From the NCBI GenBank assembly GCA_038373885.1, contig JAWZYV010017516.1, forward strand, positions 372,001-436,000: DNA of 64,000 bases, given 5' to 3'. Shown here piece after piece: positions 58,082 to 64,000 of this stretch; position 1 is the first letter of the stretch, and each line of letters begins with the position of its first letter. Source of the DNA: Cheiracanthium punctorium (Eukaryota; Arthropoda; Arachnida; Araneae; Cheiracanthiidae). The notes under the pieces are model-generated. The model had not been told where the DNA came from. It ran no database searches and saw only the letters and a program-made list of their open reading frames with translations. The position numbers and the translations under genes were made by a program.

Positions 58082-59220
58082 CTAGAATGAAAGAGGTAAT
58101 ATAATTAAGTTTTTCTATGCATTAATACGGAGGCTTTTATAGTTCGCTTCGATAAATTGACCTTAATAAATAGAACTAAGTGTTGCTAAATGCAGAGACG
58201 TTCTGTCCTTGCACTTTTAGGAATTAAAACGAAAATCGACGTACTGATAATTTAAAAATATTCATTAAAATTATAGATTTAAAAAAAGGGAACGATAAAG
58301 AGAAACCATGTAAAAAAACCGCCAGAGATTAGTAGGATGTAAAGCTTGTATCAGCAATGTTAGATTTGAAAATGTTGCTTCAGCCAGGTATTTTTATTTT
58401 GCGTGTTGTAGGATCACCAATGATACTATCCGGGCTCAGTAAAATTGTATAGTGCATGATCTTTAACTACCAATTATACAGGAAAGTTGTTTCAATGATC
58501 GAAATTTTTCATTTCTCGTTCATTCATTTTCATTTCATGGGGAGGAGAGGGGGGAGATGGGCAGAACGCTTTCTTTTTACATCATATTTGTATTAAATAT
58601 GTCAGTAAAGTAAGTATTCAAATTTCATAATCTTTTTATGAATATTCAGTGGATACAGAAGCACTGAAATATAGACTATCTATGTTAAAGAGTTATTTCA
58701 TGCTTCGAGCATCAAATGCAATTATTATTTTTTTCAACCAAAAACTTATATATAAAAGCTCAAAAGCAAAGATATTTTTAAAAGTTATTTTAATGGACTA
58801 ACCTTCTGTAATCTGAACTCAGAAAAATTGTATCAATCAGCACTTTTCGCGTTAACTTAACTTTACTGGACCTGAATTTTACCTAGAAAAAAGAAAATTA
58901 TTTTTCAAAATAATTAGCCCCAAATATTTTATGCACAAGTATAAGTGAATTATTATTTCTTCGGTGCATAAATAAAATAGTTTAAGCTGCTAATACTTAA
59001 AAGGCTGAAATAAAAATACCACGTTCTTAAGGTGATCAATTTAAAAGCATACCCGTTTTGTTTTCGTTTTTTGTGTGTGTTATCCACATCTATAATTCTA
59101 TGTAGAAAGACTTTCAACATCATTGATTATTTAACATGTCTATATTTAATGTATGGGTATCTTTTTTTTTCACTTTCTAAATGCAGAAAGTTGTTTTTTA
59201 AACCTGAATTCGCGTGAAAG
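58082..59220. other. AT-rich stretch upstream of the unknown gene
   Basis: Apart from the weak exon candidate at 58803-58882 (acceptor TTTTTTCTAG, donor AAG|GTTAGT), nothing is recognised. Confidence 0.4.
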
Positions 59221-59323
59221 TCAGTAATAATTTTTAATCGGATTCTGCGCAAATGATTTAAATAAATTGTCTGCTTCTTTCAGCGCATTTTTTTCTCCGA
59301 AGATAGGGTTTTCCAGAGAAATC
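59221..59323 (-). CDS. Candidate terminal exon of a second minus-strand gene
   Basis: The acceptor GATGTTTGCAG is followed by one base and then 33 codons (ISLENPIFGEKNALKEADNL and on to PIKNYY) ending in TGA. The peptide is amphipathic, charged and protein-like. The entry phase (one base completing a codon) matches the exit phase of the start exon at 62360-62379, so the two could be exons of one gene, with or without others between. I do not recognise the protein. Confidence 0.4.
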
Positions 59324-60370
59324 CTGCAAACATCAATTAAATAAAACAAATCACAGCTAAAAAAATCTCATCAATAACACCAGCAATGTAACACCAAAAA
59401 CTTTGTTTGACATGTTCATGTTTACATTCAAAATGCTGTCTAACACCTTCAACATTTGCTGTAAGGAAAGATAATGTAAAATTTTTTGAATTAAATTATG
59501 TTTTTCAAAAACAAAATGATCACAGGATTAAGAAACCTTGTGCGACCCCGGTCCTGCTGTAACTTGCAAAAGAAAGTTGTAACAGCCCAAGAGTCTTAGA
59601 AATTGTCTCCCACACTTATACAAAGTTTAAACAATTATACTTCACTGTTAGAATAATTGCCACATCCGTCAGATTTAAGGGTAATTACAAAAATCAACTT
59701 GTACTCTTTTAAAGTAGCTCATTGATCCTTTGATCCTTTGATCCCATTGATCCCTAGCTTTGATCCTTTAAGGAAAAGGATCAAAGCAGAATAATGAAGG
59801 AAGACGGCTGTTTTATTTTATTTATAACCCCTGTGTAGTGGGTTTATAAATAAATAGTGGGTTTATAAATAATCGAAGGTTCTCCAAATAATTTACTATT
59901 TCATATTTTCTCAGATGAAATTTATCTCTGTTGTGGCCATTTAGTTATGAATATATCCCGCCTTTTGATGACACTTGCTCTTTTTCAAAAGCTTTTTTTA
60001 CTCTTTTAGGGCATTTTTAAAGATTTTTATGGTATTTTTTGAGCTATGCAGCTATATTAGGAATATGGCTCTTTTCTCAGTTTCTTTTAATATGTTTAAC
60101 TAGATGTCAATATATAGCCAGGTGTAAATATACTTTCTCTTTCTCCTTTATATTTTTATTATTTTAGCATATTTATTTTAAATATTAATACGCTACATGT
60201 CAGTTTTTTAAATAAATATGTTTTAATGCAATAAAATGTAGTTTTAATAAGGAATTGTTTGTTTAGATTGAAACTTATGTTTAGTTATTATTGCATTTTT
60301 CACAACATTTTTCGCCACAAAAATCTGAGCCACAACGGAACATTGAGAAGCACATGAATAAAAGGAAATA

Positions 60371-60472
60371 TCCCAGCAAACACACACAGGTTCTCTGAAC
60401 GTCTATTAACGTTCAGAAGACGTTTTCTGAACGTTAATAGACGTTCAGAGAACCTGTGTGTGTTTGCTGGGA
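60371..60472. repeat. Perfect 102-bp palindrome (AACGTT words, CCCAGCAAACACA ends)
   Basis: Arms 60371-60418 and 60425-60472 are exact inverses (48 bp each) around a 6-nt loop GACGTT. Ends read TCCCAGCAAACACACACAGG; the interior repeats GAACGT and AACGTT. The transcript would fold into a perfect hairpin. It belongs by its ends to the same group as the loci at 3645, 47256 and 63777. Confidence 0.95.
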
Positions 60473-60694
60473 TGAATACAGATGAAGACTACCAGTTGTC
60501 GCTTTGCGATGGAAGGTTGCGAATGAATTAAAACGATTAAAGCTCCGTAGTAATTTTTAACACTTTCCAACAAAGTTCAAAAGTATTTATGGTTTCGGTT
60601 GCCGGTCCATGATTTAACTGAAGTAAATAGGGATCGATTACTGTGTGATTGGTATGTACTGTACCATGTATCCCATGTAAAATGGTGTATGTAA

Positions 60695-61085
60695 CATTTA
60701 TAGTTCTGTTACAGGAGCACCTAAAAGAATTCCAATATATTACGCTCTGTGGTCAGTCATTGTTTAAAGCGTTTATATAAACATTCAAAAATTCCAAACA
60801 GAACAAAATTGATATGTATTATTAAGTATTACAAAATAATGTTCTCCATCAAAAATAGATCACTTATCATTTTTATAGTTTTTCTATACACAAGCACTTA
60901 AAAGAATTCCGATACATCCATCTCAATGGCAGTTTAGACGCCATTTGAAGCACGAAACATTAATCCATTTCAAGTACAGTACAACAAGAGCTTACTCTCC
61001 ATTTAAAAAGGATGGAAATAGTATAGCATTTTAAGTTCTTTCACAGGGTCTCTCAAAATAACATCAGCAGTGATATAGAGTTTTG
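60695..61085. repeat. Dispersed repeat family 2, copy B
   Basis: It is similar to 27285-28245 in several ordered blocks, for example TTTATAGTTCTGTTACAGGA, AAAAGAATTCC.ATA and TTACTCTCCATTTAAA. Diverged; shorter than the other copy. Confidence 0.6.
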
Positions 61086-61850
61086 TGCGGTTGGTGATTT
61101 ACGTTCCATGTTCTTTTAGCCACCGATTGAGACCCTACAAAAGTTATTTTATTTGCATTTCTGTAAAAGCTGGATGATGACATCAATAACACACATTCAT
61201 TTTGTTGTCTTTGAAATAGGCTAATGGCCTTAAACTGCACTTTTAATTATTACTGCTGCAGTATATTGGAATAATTTTGAGTGCTCATGTAAAGAACTAG
61301 TCATGCTATATACACTCATTTCAATACGATAGTACGTAGCAATAGCATTTATAAATTCCGTGTCTGTCGATGCATATTTATAGCAGTTAGTGGACAATTT
61401 CGCTGTGTTCGTGTGTCTATGCTCATTACAAGAATTAATAAACATTTAACTATTGTTCATTTATTATTTTTCACTGACATATTAAAAAGCTCATTTCCAC
61501 AAAATGCTTTAAGATGACAAAGTGACACGCAGTAACGTACGCAGACTAACGTAGTAACATATGAAAAATTTTCGCTTCTTACACAATTTAAAAAAAAAAA
61601 ATTGAATTAATTGTTCATTGCACGAATGGAAATGCTAAAATTCAACACTCACAAAATGCATTATAATGCATATTTCATGATTGTTAATTTTTGGCACTTT
61701 CATTGAGAAACATATTTTTATCTTATTCAGGCGAATGTGATATTATTGGAAGACTGAAAGCACCGGTTCTGCACTCAGACCTATATTTGAAGATTAAACA
61801 GAGATTAATTATAATTCAATAAGTTCAGTTCAATACCTTATTACTTAATA

Positions 61851-62157
61851 CAGCGGTTGTGCCCCCCCACAAACAAAAGATAACTCACGATGCGCCGCCC
61901 TCCCCTCACTTTCCTCATCAAACATACAGTGTTTCATTCTTCAATAATGAACATTTAATCACCTTTTGTACAAAATAATGTTATCGGTAGTGTTTGAAAG
62001 AACATTTTAAGCGAAAATAAAAACAAGAAATACAAGAATAAATAACTTTTTATAACATGCACTTTCACTTGCTCTTTGCTCGCTTCCCTCCCCCACCCCT
62101 CCCCCAAACACTCTACTCCCTACAAACGGGGCGAATCCCATCGGTTGGGAACCGCTG
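61851..62157. mobile_element. hAT-like MITE (CAGCGGTT ends)
   Basis: The termini CAGCGGTT and AACCGCTG have short additional matches inward. Flanks ACTTAATA (61843-61850) and ACTTAATT (62158-62165) make an 8-bp duplication with one mismatch. The CAGCGGTTCCCAA-type terminus is typical of hAT elements; here the right end retains TTGGGAACCGCTG. It is 307 bp, non-coding. Confidence 0.88.
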
Positions 62158-62359
62158 ACTTAATTGTATTAAAAAATAGTATATTTCTTAATTTGTTTTT
62201 TTAATCACAATTCCTGATATTTTAAAAACAATTTATACATCTACTTTACTATTTTACAGCTAAAATTCGAAGAACACTTATTTCGAGTTTTCACAATCTC
62301 GCTTTCATTATGGTAAAAAAAATAAAAATAATAATATCAAAAACCATGTGATGACTTAC

Positions 62360-62379
62360 GTTTGCTGGAAGAAAGCCAT
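62360..62379 (-). CDS. Candidate start exon (MAFFQQ) of a second minus-strand gene
   Basis: An ATG at 62379 is followed by six codons and two bases, then a strong donor AAAC|GTAAGT. An RFX X-box-like motif lies about 47 bp upstream. The exit phase fits the candidate terminal exon at 59323-59221. The call depends on the donor, the phase match and the promoter motif; it is not proven. Confidence 0.35.
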
Positions 62380-62425
62380 CGAACGTTTAAAATCCCACAC
62401 CTTTGTGTGCAGCTAAGCTCGACCG

Positions 62426-62440
62426 GTCGTCTATAGCAAC
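62426..62440 (-). promoter_or_regulatory. X-box-like motif (possible RFX site)
   Basis: On the - strand GTTGCTATAGACGAC fits the RFX half-site consensus RYYNYY-N(1-3)-RRNRAC, with a 3-base spacer. It stands about 47 bp before a candidate start codon, the usual position in ciliary genes. A degenerate motif of this length can occur by chance. Confidence 0.35.
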
Positions 62441-62982
62441 CGTTGCGAAGGCTCGCAATGAAAAGATTATTTCATTTCTTGTCACGATGAAAGTAGAATT
62501 CGTTGTAATATGAATGATGTGTTTGCAGACTTTCCGACTTGTGCCATACTATGTAACCCGTTACCTTGAAGAGTGGTCGTGTTTCTATTTCTTTCTTATA
62601 GGGACAGAAGAAAAACAGAGGGATTTAATGACGGGCATGCATGTTAGTGGCTTGGTATCGATTCTAACTTTACGTTGCTGATGTTAAGAGAGAAATTCCG
62701 ATTTTTTTTTCTTACTTTTCAACAGAGTTTGAAAGTGTTTATGATTTTTATCTGGTCCATAGGCAAGTGGGTGCAGTCAGGGGCGATGCAGCCCCTTTGA
62801 AAAATGTTGCCCTCCCCCAAATTTGCAGAATAGATTAATAATTTGAAAAAATGAAAAAGCTGAATAATTTTTAAAAAATTCTTTTTAATCTGAAACACTT
62901 TCATACTTAAATACACACTAAAGTGCTGTATATTAAAAACGTATAATAATCCTCGAGTCGTCCCCATTGTTCTTCCTTATAC

Positions 62983-63150
62983 CAGGCGCGTAGCCAAGAA
63001 AATTTTTCGGGGGGGGATATGCGCCTGGAAAATATTTCGGGGGGGGGATATGAACTTATATGTGTATAAATAGACGGAATTTTATCACTAATCCAAACAT
63101 TTCGGGGGGGGGATATATCCCGATACCCCCCCCCTGTGGCTACGCCCCTG
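62983..63150. mobile_element. hAT-like MITE (CAGG.GCGTAGCCA ends), copy 3
   Basis: The termini CAGGCGCGTAGCCA and TGGCTACGCCCCTG are flanked by a perfect 8-bp duplication CCTTATAC (62975-62982 and 63151-63158). The interior is different from copies 1 and 2, with three TTTCGGGGGGGGG.ATAT blocks. It shares only the termini with them. Confidence 0.93.
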
Positions 63151-63177
63151 CCTTATACCATTAAGTTGAAAAATGTA

Positions 63178-63465
63178 TCATTATTCATGAGTGTGTCGTA
63201 TTACTTTCCATGTCCCATAAAGCGCTTCTTTGAAATTGAAATCTACATTAAAATTGCCTACTAAATCTGTTTTACAATCTTCATCATCCATATTCTAACT
63301 ATACCTATCCTTTGAAATAAACTGTAGGGTTTGCCAGTTTCTCGCCAAATATGGAATGATTTCTATTTTTTTCTTATAGGAACAAAAGAAAAACAGAGTG
63401 AACAAAAGAAAGTATTTTTTGGTGCCAAACTTAGCGATTAATCATCCAAAATTGCAAATCTTAAA
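63178..63465. repeat. Dispersed repeat family 3, copy B
   Basis: It is the counterpart of 35262-35560. It contains a block TTTCTATTTTTTTCTTATAGG that also appears near 62581, so the family may extend there. Confidence 0.6.
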
Positions 63466-63776
63466 GACTTTAAACCTCCCCCCCCCCCTGCGCTATCTTG
63501 CTGCTTTATTGAAAAATGCGATGAAAACGCGCCAACGCAAATCGGCCCACAAAAATATTTCGACAGAAAAACCCGGAGTAAGCGAAACAGCACTGTAGTG
63601 CTAAAAACATTTGAACGTTTAAAGTTTTCAAATCTTGCTTCAACCCCCGCTAAAGTATACAGCAGCATTTATTGAGGTACCTCCAGCTATCTCACATCAT
63701 TCTCTCTTCATAAATCAGCATTCATAAGGGAAAAGAGGCTGAAAGAACAGGCAGATTTTTAGGCAAGTAATCAGAC

Positions 63777-64000
63777 CCCAATAGCACAGATGGTCACAAA
63801 AGAGTCACTGTGACGTCACAGAGGGTCACAATTGTCACAGGACTTCAGATACTAGTCACATTGTGACTTGTGAGTGAAGTGACTCCACTGTGTGGTCACT
63901 GTGAAGTTTATTTGTGACCAGTCACCAGGTGACGTCGCCGTGGAGTCACCTTGTGACTAGTATGTGATCGGTTGCTCAGTGACTCCACTGTGAAGTCACT
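63777..64000. repeat. GTCAC/GTGAC word array, cut by the window end
   Basis: It starts CCCAATAGCACAGATGGTCA at 63777. About ten GTCAC and seven GTGAC words follow within 220 bp, with related words such as AGTCACTGTGACGTCAC and TGACTCCACTGTG occurring more than once. No coding sense. Its CCCA.(N)TAGCACA start matches the CCCAGGTAGCACA ends near 47256 and 54481. Confidence 0.75.

Larger units (their letters stand above)
59324..62359. other. Stretch of mobile sequence between two candidate minus-strand exons
   Basis: It contains TTTGATCC direct and inverted words at 59723-59785, a doubled AGTGGGTTTATAAATA (about 59837-59870), a perfect palindrome (60371-60472), dispersed repeat family 2 copy B and a hAT-like MITE. 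No further convincing exon was found. Confidence 0.4.

Noticed and set aside
61230..61445. A 71-codon minus-strand frame (MFINSCNEHRHTNT...)
   Set aside because: It has some polar composition but no splice signals, motif or continuation. It abuts a dispersed repeat and is probably chance.

Overview
This is an intron-bearing, AT-rich, TE-dense nuclear window from an arthropod. A chelicerate such as a spider or scorpion is my best guess; this rests on the cuticle-type chitin-binding gene, tRNA-derived SINEs, a transposase resembling those with the DUF4817 head domain, and many MITEs. No database search was possible, so taxon and family names are recognition-level.

Two protein-coding loci stand out. 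(1) On the + strand, four coding exons (3087-3126, 6214-6251, 10193-11935, 15130-18765) join in phase into a secreted protein of about 1818 residues. It has a signal peptide, a Q/D-rich region with nine 21-residue repeats, one six-cysteine CBM14 (peritrophin-type) chitin-binding domain split by intron 3, and a C-terminal Q/N-rich region of about 1160 residues with a loosely periodic QQE..TSF motif. It is probably a cuticle or extracellular-matrix protein of the CPAP1 type. Its introns hold MITEs and palindromic repeats. (2) On the - strand, two exons (57212-56422 and 55942-55603) join in phase into a protein of about 376 residues that I do not recognise. Further right, a candidate start exon at 62379-62360 with an RFX X-box-like motif, and a candidate terminal exon at 59323-59221, hint at a second - strand gene.

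The stretch from about 21.5 to 55.5 kb is mainly transposon-derived. It holds pogo-, hAT- and Harbinger-like MITEs, several with visible target-site duplications. It also holds a complete but dead Tc1/mariner-type element (42882-44466), a mariner-like transposase relic interrupted by another element (about 40.9-42.0 kb), and a stack of insertions from 46.7 to 55.5 kb. That stack is a Tc1-like transposase relic split by a TA-flanked element, which contains paired CCCAGGTAGCACA ends, inside which sits an LTR retrotransposon (48464-54352).

The most unusual object is that LTR element. Its right end is not a normal 3' LTR but a head-to-head palindrome: 321 bp of LTR followed by an inverted LTR segment. 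A 5-bp duplication (GGTTG) flanks the whole unit, which implies it integrated in this rearranged form. A second notable theme is a set of loci beginning with CCCAG-like ends and filled with short self-complementary words (TGGAC/GTCCA, AACGTT, GTCAC/GTGAC), each locus using a different word.
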